Positions 26,745 through 35,804 of a DNA stretch of 64,000 nt are shown here, in pieces; the first letter of the stretch is position 1; each line of letters starts with the position of its first letter. This DNA comes from Altererythrobacter sp. ZODW24 (GTDB lineage Bacteria > Pseudomonadota > Alphaproteobacteria > Sphingomonadales > Sphingomonadaceae). Below the pieces are notes generated by a model, which had not been told where the DNA came from, ran no database searches, and saw only the letters and a list, made by a program, of their open reading frames with translations. Location: positions 2,745,327 through 2,809,326 of the forward strand of contig NZ_CP031155.1 of NCBI RefSeq assembly GCF_003344885.1, written 5' to 3'. The translations under genes were made by a program, and so were the position numbers.

Positions 26745-28013
26745 ATGACGAAATTCACTTTCAACTTGCCCGATATCGGCGAAGGTATTGCCGAGGCGGA
26801 AATCGTCGAATGGCACGTCAAAGTCGGCGATATGATCGACGAGGATGATCGCCTGGCCGACGTCATGACGGATAAGGCCACGGTCGAAATGGAAAGCCCG
26901 GTAAAGGGCAAGGTTCTCGAAGTCGCTGGTGAAGCCGGCGATGTTATCGCAATTGGTTCGATGCTGGTTGTGGTCGAGGTCGAGGGCGAATTGCCTGGTG
27001 ACGCACAGGAAAAAGTTGAGGCCGCTCCAGCGCCAGCTCCTGCACCCGTAGTTGAAGAAGTGAAGGCCGAAATCGCTCCTTTACCGGCACCCGCTCCAAC
27101 TCCGGCTCCCGCACCAACACCAGCGCCTGCCGCAATTTCGGAAAAGGTACTGGCCTCACCAGCAGTCCGGAAGCGGGCCAAGGATCTGGGCATCAATCTG
27201 GCCGAGGTGAAGCCTGCCGAAGGTGGTCGCCTTCGTCACGCCGATCTTGATGCGTTTATCGCCTATAGCTCGGGCGGTGGTTTTGCTCCCTCAGCTAAGC
27301 CACGCGCCGATGAAGCCAAAAAAGTTATCGGCCTGCGCCGCCGCATTGCCGAAAACATGGCTGCGTCGAAGCGCAACATCCCGCATTTCTCCTATGTCGA
27401 AGAATGCGACGTGACTGACCTTGAGCGCATGCGCGCGCAATTGAACGAAGGGCGGGGCGAACGTCCTAAGCTCACCATGATGCCGTTGCTGATTGCAGCG
27501 ATCTGCAAAACGCTGCCCGATTATCCGATGCTCAATGCGCGTTATGATGATGAGGCAAATGTGGTCACTCGCCACGGCGCCGTGCATCTGGGAATGGCAG
27601 CGCAAACTGAAAACGGCCTGATGGTTCCGGTTATTCGCAACGCGGAGTCGCGCAACTTGTGGCAGCTTGCTGGTGAGATTGTGCGACTTGCTAACGCAGC
27701 GCGCGATGGCACGGCAAAGTCTGACGAACTGTCGGGTTCTACGCTCACACTAACATCGCTTGGTCCGCTTGGCGGCGTGGCGACTACGCCGGTTATCAAC
27801 CGCCCTGAGGTTGCGATCATTGGGCCCAACCGCATTATCGAACGCCCGATGTACGTTGCGGATGGTGCTGGCGGTGAGCGGATCGAAAAGCGCAAGCTGA
27901 TGAATATCTCGATCAGCTGTGATCACCGTGTGGTTGATGGCTATGATGCTGCGAGCTTCATCCAGTCTGTGAAGAAGTTGATCGAAGCGCCTGCGCTAAT
28001 TCTGGCGGACTGA
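26745..28013 (+). CDS. bkdB: Branched-chain 2-oxoacid dehydrogenase E2 (dihydrolipoyl acyltransferase)
   Basis: E2 core protein of 422 residues. One lipoyl domain carries the lipoylated lysine in TDKATVEM (Lys44). A linker of about 35 residues is built from repeated Pro-Ala units (about 95-130). Then come a peripheral-subunit-binding domain (SPAVRKRAKDLGINLAEV) and the catalytic acyltransferase domain with CDHRVVDGYDAASF near residue 392. It starts five bases after the E1 beta stop. The E3 gene is not in the window, so the complex must share a lipoamide dehydrogenase encoded elsewhere. Confidence 0.94.
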   Translation: MTKFTFNLPDIGEGIAEAEIVEWHVKVGDMIDEDDRLADVMTDKATVEMESPVKGKVLEVAGEAGDVIAIGSMLVVVEVEGELPGDAQEKVEAAPAPAPAPVVEEVKAEIAPLPAPAPTPAPAPTPAPAAISEKVLASPAVRKRAKDLGINLAEVKPAEGGRLRHADLDAFIAYSSGGGFAPSAKPRADEAKKVIGLRRRIAENMAASKRNIPHFSYVEECDVTDLERMRAQLNEGRGERPKLTMMPLLIAAICKTLPDYPMLNARYDDEANVVTRHGAVHLGMAAQTENGLMVPVIRNAESRNLWQLAGEIVRLANAARDGTAKSDELSGSTLTLTSLGPLGGVATTPVINRPEVAIIGPNRIIERPMYVADGAGGERIEKRKLMNISISCDHRVVDGYDAASFIQSVKKLIEAPALILAD

Positions 28014-28454
28014 TTATCTGACGAGGGCGCTGTAAGCGATCCGTCCGCTGCCACGTGCAGCTTCGCGGCGGGATATTGTCCAGCGGAGGTGCGTGACGTC
28101 TTCTGGTGATGCCAGACGCGTGCCACCCACCTTCATTGTGCCAAGCTGGCCCCAGCTTTTGCCGCCGTCCGTCGATACTTCGAGCGCGTCCGAGCCGCTG
28201 CGCTGAAATGCGAGCGATGCTGGTACACGGGCAGATACTTTAAATGATCTGCGATCACGCGGCGCAGCCCATTTAACCAGCAGCACAACCTTATCACCGC
28301 GTGAGAGGGTGCTGGCAGGGGCAACCGAACGAAATCCGTTTTGGGCTGGAGCGCTTTCAACAAAGACAGAGCTTACAAGCTCGACGCTGTCATTCGCCGA
28401 CACGGGAATCGAAACGGCAAGCGCCGCCAATGCAACCGCAAGAAAACGAACCAT
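28014..28454 (-). CDS. Secreted protein of unknown function
   Basis: Protein of 146 residues with a signal peptide (MVRFLAVALAALAVSIPVSA). The mature part reads like an immunoglobulin- or DUF11-style beta fold: STLSRGDKVVLLVKW, then LEVSTDGGKSWGQLG and VTHLRWTISR. The last phrases resemble comparison of measured against reference values in surface repeat proteins. I do not recognise a named family. It converges on the E2 gene with no gap. Confidence 0.62.
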   Translation of the reverse strand: MVRFLAVALAALAVSIPVSANDSVELVSSVFVESAPAQNGFRSVAPASTLSRGDKVVLLVKWAAPRDRRSFKVSARVPASLAFQRSGSDALEVSTDGGKSWGQLGTMKVGGTRLASPEDVTHLRWTISRREAARGSGRIAYSALVR

Positions 28455-28625
28455 AATAGCCCCCATAGAAACCCGCCGTATTATTAGTGCGGGAAGTCGG
28501 ACCTGCTATCGCTGCAAGGGGCGAAGATATGGTTAACCGAGCATCAGGATTTGCCGAAAACGCGTCAAAACACGTCCAAACTTGGACCTATTTTGCATTA
28601 GGCGCATTTTAGCCGATCAGTTTTG

Positions 28626-28654
28626 TTGACAGCCCCAATTTGCTGTCCTAGTGG
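28626..28654 (+). promoter_or_regulatory. Likely sigma-70 promoter of tRNA-Asp
   Basis: A perfect -35 TTGACA (28626-28631), 17 bases, then TAGTGG (28649-28654) as a weak -10, ending about 31 bases before the tRNA. A small hairpin CAGGG/CCCTG lies between. The rest of the 231-base gap (28455-28685) shows nothing else I recognise. Confidence 0.55.
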
Positions 28655-28685
28655 CGCTGCTCCCACAGGGTTTTGCCCTGTTTAA

Positions 28686-28762
<77 letters not shown>

Positions 28763-28795
28763 TTATTGGCGCAAATCCTCAGAAAATCTGGATAA

Positions 28796-29635
28796 TCAGC
28801 CCATCGGGCAACCGGTGCTTGCAGAATCGCGTTCGCGCACCCAGCGGAGCGCGTTTTCCAGCAATTTCCGGTAAACTGGATCGTCATAGGACGTTTGGCT
28901 GTGGCCGATGGCGGAATAGAAACTCCGGCCTTTGCCAACGCATCTAACCCACACTAGCGGATGGTTCGCAGGCTCTCCGCCCATGCGCAGGTCGGATACA
29001 TCGCCATAGACGTTGTTTTCTGGCGTATAGCTGCTCTCGTCAATCCCGATCAGCGCGGTTGCCGTACCCAATTTGCTAGCATCGTCGAAACTGTACCATT
29101 CGTCATGATGCATCCACTCGCCAGGAATGCCGTCCAATATCGAATGTGAGGGCGCGAGACTGACCAGCCTAGCCGTCTGGAACTGGGGATCGGCCGGGTG
29201 GCCAATAAACTCTGGGCCAATGATTTGCTGATCGTACCAAGGCCAGTCGGCATGGGTGTTGTCGCCGGACCCGTGCAGACCAATCCAAGCGCCGCCGCCT
29301 TCCAGCCACTGCTGAAACGCGGCCTCTTGAGCTGGTGACAGAACATCACCCGTCATATTATTGAAGACGATGACATCGAATCCGGCGAGTTGCTCGCTGT
29401 TAAAGATGCGCTCGTCTGCTGTCGTGTGGAAGCCGAGTCCCTGATCGCTCGCAAGATCGGCGAAGAATCTGTCAGCCCCGGCAATGCCCTCATTGTGCCG
29501 CCATCCAGCGGTCTTTGAGAATACGAGTATAGCTGGTTTGGCGAGATATTCGCTGATCTGCGGCCTGTTTCCGGTTTCCGGAACGGCAACGCAGCTAGTG
29601 ATCAATAGCGAGAGCGTGATGATTAGCCTGAACAT
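28796..29635 (-). CDS. ThuA-like domain lipoprotein
   Basis: Protein of 279 residues with a lipoprotein signal (MFRLIITLSLLITSC, lipobox ITSC with Cys15), then a ThuA-like glutamine-amidotransferase-type fold: KPAILVFSKTAGWRHNEG, FDVIVFNNMTGDVLSP, FQQWLEGGGAWIGLHGSGD and the end-region SFYSAIGHSQTSYDD. ThuA-like domains occur in sugar-metabolism proteins of Bacteroidetes and Planctomycetes and usually lack proven catalysis. Being a lipoprotein, it should sit in the periplasm or outer membrane. The start at 29635 puts the signal peptide at the N-terminus. Confidence 0.82.
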   Translation of the reverse strand: MFRLIITLSLLITSCVAVPETGNRPQISEYLAKPAILVFSKTAGWRHNEGIAGADRFFADLASDQGLGFHTTADERIFNSEQLAGFDVIVFNNMTGDVLSPAQEAAFQQWLEGGGAWIGLHGSGDNTHADWPWYDQQIIGPEFIGHPADPQFQTARLVSLAPSHSILDGIPGEWMHHDEWYSFDDASKLGTATALIGIDESSYTPENNVYGDVSDLRMGGEPANHPLVWVRCVGKGRSFYSAIGHSQTSYDDPVYRKLLENALRWVRERDSASTGCPMG

Positions 29636-29667
29636 GGCTTGGTCTATCACGCGGTGCTGGTGATCAG

Positions 29668-29895
29668 CTAGTCCTGAGCCGGTGGGCTCCAACTACCGGT
29701 CTCCATCCAAATCAGGAAACGGCGCAGCGGCAACAGCCAGACTACACCTAGGACCAGATAGATCACCGTCTGCAGCAGCACATGAAGCTGGCCAATCCAG
29801 TCGGATGCCCAAGCCACGGCCAGTGCATAAATCGTGAGGCCAACCATAAGTGCCAAGACGCCGAAGGGGATGCGCCACGTGGTTTCTTCTCTCAT
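29668..29895 (-). CDS. DUF2842-family small membrane protein
   Basis: Protein of 75 residues with two hydrophobic helices: IPFGVLALMVGLTIYALAVA and LLQTVIYLVLGVVWLLPL. It ends RRFLIWMETGSW, the conserved tail of DUF2842, an alphaproteobacterial family of unknown function. The ATG overlaps the stop of fau by four bases, so it is the last or next-to-last gene of the zapA-ssrS-fau run. Confidence 0.8.
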   Translation of the reverse strand: MREETTWRIPFGVLALMVGLTIYALAVAWASDWIGQLHVLLQTVIYLVLGVVWLLPLRRFLIWMETGSWSPPAQD

Positions 29896-30473
29896 GCGAA
29901 TGGTCCGTAGATGCGGGTTGGCGTTACGACAGCGCTGAGTTGCTTGTCATGTGCCTCGAGCGGCAACTCTTCCAGCAACTGCGCGTCCCATGCCATGCCG
30001 ATGGGGGTGGCAGACGGGTAATCCGCCAGCCAACGGTCGTAATGTCCGCCGCCTTGGCCAATCCGTGCGCCGTCTTCGGTAAAGCCGAGCAGCGGCACGA
30101 ACAGGACGTCAGGCTCAACGGCATCCGCATCGTCGGCCGGTTGCATCAAGCCGAATGGCCCAACTGCTAGGTCGTTTTCCTCAAACGGATCGCTCCAGAT
30201 GCGAAACTCCATCGGTGCGCCCTTATGTTCAAAGCGGGGCAGGGCAATGCTGTGGCCGTTTTCCTGAAAGTATTTCGCGTAAGATGTCGCAGGGGCTTCA
30301 AACGCAGTTGCACGATAAAGGCCGATGACCGCGCCAGTCGGAACGAGATCCTGCAAGGGGGCGGGCGGCACTTTGAACAATAGCGCGCGTGTCACATCAG
30401 GCAGAGCCTCTACATGCGCGCGGCGAATACCGCGAAGCTTTGTTCGGAGTTGTGCTTTGGCTTCCAAGATCAT
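29892..30473 (-). CDS. fau: 5-formyltetrahydrofolate cyclo-ligase
   Basis: Enzyme of 193 residues that converts 5-formyltetrahydrofolate to 5,10-methenyltetrahydrofolate using ATP. The family shows an N-terminal KAQLRTKLRGIRRA helix, GAVIGLYRATAFEAP, then DVLFVPLLGFTEDGARIGQGGGHYDRWL, which holds the ATP/Mg site, and IGMAWDAQLLEELPLEAHD. Its place directly after the 6S RNA gene is the arrangement known from many proteobacteria (ygfA/fau in E. coli). Confidence 0.93.
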   Translation of the reverse strand: MILEAKAQLRTKLRGIRRAHVEALPDVTRALLFKVPPAPLQDLVPTGAVIGLYRATAFEAPATSYAKYFQENGHSIALPRFEHKGAPMEFRIWSDPFEENDLAVGPFGLMQPADDADAVEPDVLFVPLLGFTEDGARIGQGGGHYDRWLADYPSATPIGMAWDAQLLEELPLEAHDKQLSAVVTPTRIYGPFA

Positions 30474-30513
30474 GCTCTTTGCGAATTCCCCGGCATGTGC
30501 GGGGGAAAGTTGG

Positions 30514-30674
30514 GTGACGGGCCCACCATGGGTCGGTGCCTAGAAATCCTCTGACGCGGTCACGTCAGGTGGGGATCGTATGTGCCGGACCACGGTCCAA
30601 CCAGGGACAAACCCCTTAGATTTGCTTATAGCCTCAGGGATATCAAACGGCGCGTGCCGGGCAGTACCCGTCGC
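30514..30674 (-). ncRNA. ssrS: 6S RNA (ends approximate)
   Basis: The 220-base gap between zapA and fau is where 6S RNA lies in proteobacteria. On the minus strand a segment begins near 30674 and ends near 30514. Its ends pair as GACGGG (30672-30667) with CCCGTC (30521-30516), closing about 160 nucleotides, the usual 6S length. Inside are a hairpin GGACC/GGTCC and another CTGACG/CGTCAG, consistent with a long interrupted rod. 6S RNA binds the sigma-70 holoenzyme in stationary phase. The identification rests on position, size and pairing; I could not run a covariance search. It starts about 20 bases after the zapA stop, so processing from a zapA transcript is possible. Confidence 0.75.
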
Positions 30675-30693
30675 ATTCTATGTAGGCGTTTGG

Positions 30694-31002
30694 TTACGGC
30701 TTCTCAAGCAGCGATGCACAGCTTTCGAGGCGGTCGGCCATTCGTTCCAGCGAGGATGCGAGCTCGCCATCCTCTGACGGGGTGGCTGCAGAGGAACCTT
30801 TGCTCGCTTTCAGCTCAACCACTTCATCGGCGAGCAGCAGCGCAGCGAACAGCAAGCGCCGCGTTTCGTTGACGCCGGAATCGCCCATTTCTGTCAGCTT
30901 GGCGTCGATTGATGCGCCCAGTTTGGCGACATGCGCTTCTTCGCCGTCACCACAAGCGACCGCATAGTCCTTGCCGCCAATGCTGAGTGTGACTTCGCTC
31001 AT
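30694..31002 (-). CDS. zapA: Cell division protein ZapA
   Basis: Protein of 102 residues that cross-links FtsZ protofilaments in the Z ring. The N-terminal MSEVTLSIGGKDYAVACGDGEE matches the ZapA head domain, followed by a C-terminal coiled coil rich in Leu, Glu and Ala (NETRRLLFAALLLADEVVELK...). It overlaps the upstream small gene by four bases. Confidence 0.88.
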   Translation of the reverse strand: MSEVTLSIGGKDYAVACGDGEEAHVAKLGASIDAKLTEMGDSGVNETRRLLFAALLLADEVVELKASKGSSAATPSEDGELASSLERMADRLESCASLLEKP

Positions 31003-31205
31003 GCCTCTGCCCTCGCGATCAATTCATCGAGGTCACGCAGCGTGGCGGTAACTGTTTCTCGCAAGCTTTCATGCTTTTCGACGAGCTGCGAAACTGATGC
31101 GGGGGCCTCTGCCGGAGCAGGCTTCGGGCGTGCCGCTGCTGCTTCGATCCGCGCAAGTGCGCCTTCGATGCGGGCCATGGCCTGTTTAGTACGATCAACT
31201 GACAT
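30999..31205 (-). CDS. Small predicted coiled-coil protein upstream of zapA
   Basis: Protein of 68 residues beginning MSVDRTKQAMARIEGALARIEAA, then a Pro-rich hinge (RPKPAPAEAPA) and a second helix with heptads (VSQLVEKHESLRETVTATLRDLDELIARAEA). I know no named family, but a short coiled-coil gene is often seen before zapA in alphaproteobacteria. The ATGA overlap suggests coupled synthesis with ZapA and a possible shared role in division; this is inference. The ATG at 31205 is preferred over the upstream frame at 31253. Confidence 0.68.
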   Translation of the reverse strand: MSVDRTKQAMARIEGALARIEAAAARPKPAPAEAPASVSQLVEKHESLRETVTATLRDLDELIARAEA

Positions 31206-31455
31206 AAGGGTATAATATGCCAATCCGCGCATATTCGCAAAGGTTTGCGGCATCCTGTTGATAAACTGCGGTCAGAAGCCGCGCGGAAGTCGCCCCGATG
31301 CCGTCCCGAGATTGCCTAGCGGATTTCGCGGGGACTGCTTGCGCACAGTGGTTGACCTCGCGCGGCCCATTGGCAAAGGACTGGCTCGCGCGTCGAATCG
31401 TCCCGCGGGGGCGCATGAGTTTGAGCGGCGCGATACCGGCAGGAGCACCACCTCA

Positions 31456-33459
31456 ATGAGCCTAGATTCATCCCGTCTTGCGCCGATGGCCAACGCAATC
31501 CGCGCACTCTCGATGGATGCTGTTCAGGCAGCCAATAGCGGCCACCCGGGAATGCCGATGGGCATGGCCGACGTCGCTTCGGTGCTTTGGTCCGATTACA
31601 TCAAGTTTGATCCCTCGGCGCCCGATTGGGCCGACCGTGACCGCTTTGTGCTGTCGGCAGGCCATGGCTCGATGCTGATTTACTCGCTGCTTCACCTGTC
31701 AGGTTACGCAGCGCCGACGATGGATGACATCCGCAATTTCCGCCAACTGGGCAGCCCTTGCGCCGGTCACCCAGAAAACTTCCTTCTCGACGGTGTCGAA
31801 TGTACGACTGGCCCACTCGGCCAAGGCCTTGCAATGGGCGTCGGCATGGCGATGGCCGAGCGGCATCTGAACGCGAAATTCGGCGACGATCTGGTCGATC
31901 ACCGCACTTGGGTTGTGGCAGGCGATGGCTGCTTGATGGAAGGCATCAACCATGAGGCCATCGGTCTCGCAGGTCACCTGAAGCTGGGCCAAATGATTGT
32001 CCTGTGGGACGATAACAACATTACCATCGACGGCAGTGCAGAACTCTCGACCAGCGAAGATGTTGTTACGCGCTTCCAATCTTCCAAATGGCACACGGTT
32101 CGCTGTGACGGTCATGATGTGGCCGATATTCGTCGCGCTATCGACGAAGCCATCGCTGATCCGCGTCCTTCACTCGTCGCGTGTAAGACGATCATCGGTA
32201 AGGGCGCCCCCAACAAGCAGGGCACCAGCGCAACGCACGGCGCACCGCTTGGCCCTGACGAAATCGCCGCTGCTCGCGAAATGCTGGGCTGGGCGCATGA
32301 GCCATTCGTTGTGCCCGCTGATATCCAGTCCGATTGGCACTCCACCGGCGACCGCGGCAAAGCAGCGCATGCGGAATGGGCGAAGCGGCTTGAGTCTTCG
32401 GACCACCGCGCCGCGTTTGAAAGTCAGTTGACGCCAGTTGCGGACAAGACGGACGCGGCCATTGCCGACTACATCCAAGGCTTGGCTGCTGAGCCACCTA
32501 AGGTGGCGACCCGCAAGTCATCCGAAATGGCGCTTGGCCCGCTCACCGCCGCGCTGCCGCAAATGCTAGGCGGTTCTGCTGACCTTACCGGCTCGAACAA
32601 CACCAAGACGCCATCGACCGAGCCTTTCCATGCGGGCGCCTATGACGGGCGCTATGTCTATTACGGCATTCGCGAGTTCGGCATGGCGGCTGCGATGAAC
32701 GGTATGGCGCTGCACGGCGGCGTAGTGCCTTACGGCGGCACGTTTCTGATCTTTAGCGACTATTGCCGTAATGCGATCCGCCTGTCGGCCCTGCAGCAGA
32801 CACAGGCGATCTACGTCCTGACGCATGATTCAATCGGTCTCGGCGAAGATGGTCCGACGCACCAGCCGGTCGAGCAGGTGATGAGCCTGCGCCTGATCCC
32901 GAACCTGAATGTCTATCGCCCTTGCGATGCCATCGAAACGGCGGAATGCTGGGCCTTGTCGCTGAAGTCGACTGAAACGCCTTCGATCCACGCACTCACC
33001 CGTCAGGGCTTGCCACCAATGCGCGGCGCTGAGAGCAAAGACTGGTCCGGCGCGAGCAATATGTCGGCCAAGGGCGCTTACCGTCTCAAATCAGCCGAAG
33101 CGGCGCGCAAGGTGCTGTTGATCGCGACCGGCAGCGAAGTGCATCTTGCGATGGATGTTGCGGCGAAACTCGAAGCCGACGGCATCGGTGCTGATGTCGT
33201 ATCGATGCCATGCATGGAGCTCTTCGAGCAGCAGGACGATGCTTATAAAGCGGATGTTCTGGCGAGCGGCGAAAATGTTGTCCGTGTATCGGTCGAAGCG
33301 GGTACCACGCTCGGCTGGCAGCGCTATACCGGGCTAGACGGCCTCAACATCGGCCTGGACCGCTTTGGCGCATCCGCACCGGCGCCCGAACTCTTCGAGA
33401 AATTCGGCTTCACCGTCGATGCTATCGTCCCACAGATTATGAATAAGATCAGCAGTTAA
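31456..33459 (+). CDS. tkt: Transketolase
   Basis: Transketolase of 667 residues, a ThDP enzyme moving two-carbon units in the pentose phosphate pathway. It has [48 protein letters not shown], the ThDP motif [13 protein letters not shown]...NNITIDG, and [15 protein letters not shown]. It ends with the C-terminal domain containing CMELFEQQ. The ATG at 31456 follows AGGAG by about 11 bases. The frame stays open upstream to 31258, but that stretch has no family similarity. The 250-base gap upstream (31206-31455) should hold the promoter; I see no clear motif. Confidence 0.96.
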   Translation: MSLDSSRLAPMANAIRALSMDAVQAANSGHPGMPMGMADVASVLWSDYIKFDPSAPDWADRDRFVLSAGHGSMLIYSLLHLSGYAAPTMDDIRNFRQLGSPCAGHPENFLLDGVECTTGPLGQGLAMGVGMAMAERHLNAKFGDDLVDHRTWVVAGDGCLMEGINHEAIGLAGHLKLGQMIVLWDDNNITIDGSAELSTSEDVVTRFQSSKWHTVRCDGHDVADIRRAIDEAIADPRPSLVACKTIIGKGAPNKQGTSATHGAPLGPDEIAAAREMLGWAHEPFVVPADIQSDWHSTGDRGKAAHAEWAKRLESSDHRAAFESQLTPVADKTDAAIADYIQGLAAEPPKVATRKSSEMALGPLTAALPQMLGGSADLTGSNNTKTPSTEPFHAGAYDGRYVYYGIREFGMAAAMNGMALHGGVVPYGGTFLIFSDYCRNAIRLSALQQTQAIYVLTHDSIGLGEDGPTHQPVEQVMSLRLIPNLNVYRPCDAIETAECWALSLKSTETPSIHALTRQGLPPMRGAESKDWSGASNMSAKGAYRLKSAEAARKVLLIATGSEVHLAMDVAAKLEADGIGADVVSMPCMELFEQQDDAYKADVLASGENVVRVSVEAGTTLGWQRYTGLDGLNIGLDRFGASAPAPELFEKFGFTVDAIVPQIMNKISS

Positions 33460-33474
33460 GCAGGAGCTTCTAAC

Positions 33475-34482
33475 ATGGCGACAAAAGTTGCAATCAACGG
33501 TTTTGGGCGCATTGGCCGCCTTGTAGCACGCGCAATTCTGGAGCGTGATGACCACGATCTAGAACTCGTAGCGATCAATGATCTCGCCGATGCGAAGGCC
33601 AACGCACTGCTGTTCCAGTACGATTCCACCCATGGCCGCTTCCCTGGAGAAGTGACCAGCGACGGCAGCAGCATCACGGTCAACGGCAAGAAAATCGCCG
33701 TTACGTCTGAGCGCGAACCCGGCAAGCTGCCACACGGCGAAATGGGCGTGGACATTGTGCTTGAGTGCACGGGTTTCTTCCAGTCGCATGAAGCCGCTCA
33801 GCCGCATATTGATGCAGGCGCAAAGCGTGTTTTGATCTCGGCTCCGGCGAAGAACGTCACCAAGACGGTCGTTTATGGCGTGAACCATGCAGAACTGACA
33901 GCGGCAGACGTCATCGTTTCCAACGCCAGTTGCACCACCAACTGTCTGGCTCCCGTAGCAAAGGTCCTGAACGACACGGTCGGTATCGAGCGCGGTTTCA
34001 TGACCACGATCCACAGCTACACCAATGATCAGCGTATGCTCGATCAGATGCACAGCGATATGCGCCGTGCCCGCGGCGGCGCGCAGAATATGATCCCAAC
34101 GACGACAGGCGCTGCCCGCGCGGTTGGCCTGGTGCTGCCAGAGCTCAACGGCAAGCTGGATGGCTCGTCCGTCCGCGTTCCTACACCGAACGTCAGCCTG
34201 GTTGATCTCGTCTTCACGCCGAAACGCGATACGTCGGTTGAAGAGCTGAACACCGCGTTGAAAGCGGCGGCAGACGGTGCGATGAAGGGCGTTCTTTACT
34301 TCACCGATCAGCCTCTGGTGAGCTCGGACTTCAACCACTTCCCGGCGAGTTCGACGGTCGACAGCCTCGAAACTTCCGTCATGGAAGGCAAGCTCGCCCG
34401 CGTGGTCAGCTGGTATGACAATGAGTGGGGCTTCTCCAACCGCATGATCGACACAGCCGGCGTTATGGCCGGCCTGATTTGA
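33475..34482 (+). CDS. gap: Glyceraldehyde-3-phosphate dehydrogenase, type I
   Basis: GAPDH of 335 residues, oxidising glyceraldehyde 3-phosphate to 1,3-bisphosphoglycerate. It has the Rossmann motif [10 protein letters not shown] and the active-site [12 protein letters not shown] with the catalytic Cys near residue 152. The signatures [16 protein letters not shown] and [12 protein letters not shown] complete it. NAD against NADP preference cannot be decided by eye. It follows tkt by 15 bases and is followed by pgk, so the run is probably one transcript. Confidence 0.96.
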   Translation: MATKVAINGFGRIGRLVARAILERDDHDLELVAINDLADAKANALLFQYDSTHGRFPGEVTSDGSSITVNGKKIAVTSEREPGKLPHGEMGVDIVLECTGFFQSHEAAQPHIDAGAKRVLISAPAKNVTKTVVYGVNHAELTAADVIVSNASCTTNCLAPVAKVLNDTVGIERGFMTTIHSYTNDQRMLDQMHSDMRRARGGAQNMIPTTTGAARAVGLVLPELNGKLDGSSVRVPTPNVSLVDLVFTPKRDTSVEELNTALKAAADGAMKGVLYFTDQPLVSSDFNHFPASSTVDSLETSVMEGKLARVVSWYDNEWGFSNRMIDTAGVMAGLI

Positions 34483-34490
34483 GCTGAAAA

Positions 34491-35690
34491 ATGAGCACTT
34501 TCCGCACGCTTGACGATCTCGGGGATATCACTGGCAAGGTCGCGCTGGTCCGCGTTGATCTCAATATGCCAATGGATGGCGGCTCGGTTACGGATACTAC
34601 CCGTGTTCAGGCCGCTGCCCCGACGATCCTCGAACTCGCCGATGCGGGCGCGAAAGTGCTGCTTCTGGCCCATTTTGCTCGCCCGCATGGCCAGCGTAAC
34701 TCGACTATGTCGGTCAGCATGACGCTGGACGCAGTCGAGGATGTGCTTGGCCGCGAAGTCATGTTCATTCCCGAAATCGCCGGACCAGTGGTCGAACAGT
34801 CGATCGGCATTCTGCGCAATGGTGATATCGGAATGCTAGAGAACACCCGCTTTTGGGTGGGCGAAGAAGCCAATGATGCGGACTTCGCAGCATCGATTGC
34901 CGCGAATGGCGACTTCTACGTCAATGACGCCTTTTCAGCCGCCCACCGTGCCCATGCCAGCACGCATGGCATCACAAAGCATCTGCCAGCCTATGCGGGC
35001 CGAGCGATGCAGAAGGAACTGGAGGCGCTGGAGAAGGCGCTTGGCAAGCCGGAGACGCCCGTTGCAGCAGTAGTGGGCGGTGCCAAGGTTTCCTCCAAGC
35101 TCGCCGTTCTCGAACATCTGGTCACCAAGGTCGATCATTTGATCATTGGCGGCGGCATGGCCAACACGTTCCTCGCCGCGCGCGGTGTGGATGTCGGCAA
35201 GTCACTCTGCGAACATGATCTCGCGGACACCGCGAACGCGATCATGGATGCAGCGGACAAATCGGATTGCACAGTGCATCTTCCGTATGATGTCGTTGTA
35301 TCGAAAGAATTTGCGGCCAATCCGGCTAGCTTGCGGACCTGTAATGTCCATGAAGTCGCAGAGGACGAGATGATCCTCGACATTGGTGCGAACGCGGCCG
35401 AGTCATTGGCTGATGTCCTCAAGACATGTCGCACGCTCGTGTGGAACGGTCCGCTCGGCGCGTTTGAAACCGAGCCATTCGGCGAAGCAACCGTGGCGCT
35501 GGCTAAGACGGCAGCAGCCCTGACGCATGAGGGATCGCTGGTTTCCGTCGCAGGTGGCGGCGATACGGTCGCAGCACTCAACCTTGCGGGCGTGGCTGAT
35601 GAATTTAGCTATGTTTCAACGGCTGGCGGCGCTTTCCTTGAATGGATGGAAGGCAAGGAACTGCCCGGCGTGGCGGCTCTCCAAAGCTAA
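34491..35690 (+). CDS. pgk: Phosphoglycerate kinase
   Basis: Phosphoglycerate kinase of 399 residues, making ATP from 1,3-bisphosphoglycerate. It has RVDLNMPMDGG, AHFARPHG at the place of the usual SHLGRP, NDAFSAAHRAHAST, VVGGAKVSSKLAVLEHL and the C-terminal VAGGGDTVAAL (usually GGGDSVAA). These small changes still keep the basic and Gly residues of the site. It starts eight bases after the gap stop. Fba lies downstream after 114 bases. Confidence 0.95.
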   Translation: MSTFRTLDDLGDITGKVALVRVDLNMPMDGGSVTDTTRVQAAAPTILELADAGAKVLLLAHFARPHGQRNSTMSVSMTLDAVEDVLGREVMFIPEIAGPVVEQSIGILRNGDIGMLENTRFWVGEEANDADFAASIAANGDFYVNDAFSAAHRAHASTHGITKHLPAYAGRAMQKELEALEKALGKPETPVAAVVGGAKVSSKLAVLEHLVTKVDHLIIGGGMANTFLAARGVDVGKSLCEHDLADTANAIMDAADKSDCTVHLPYDVVVSKEFAANPASLRTCNVHEVAEDEMILDIGANAAESLADVLKTCRTLVWNGPLGAFETEPFGEATVALAKTAAALTHEGSLVSVAGGGDTVAALNLAGVADEFSYVSTAGGAFLEWMEGKELPGVAALQS

Positions 35691-35804
35691 ATTCAACTGG
35701 ATCGGGTAAAGGTTAAATAGCGCGGTTGCAGTGGCGGTGAGCGATGTTTATTGGGCGCGCAAACCATTTACGCATTCGTATGCACCAGACCTCGGGGATC
35801 CGTG

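Noticed and set aside
31258-31455. N-terminal extension of transketolase by 66 residues
   Set aside because: The extension has no family similarity, and the ATG at 31456 gives the standard N-terminus with an upstream AGGAG.
33559-34338. Open frame of 259 codons on the minus strand inside gap
   Set aside because: No recognisable domain; GAPDH on the other strand is certain. High-GC shadow frame.
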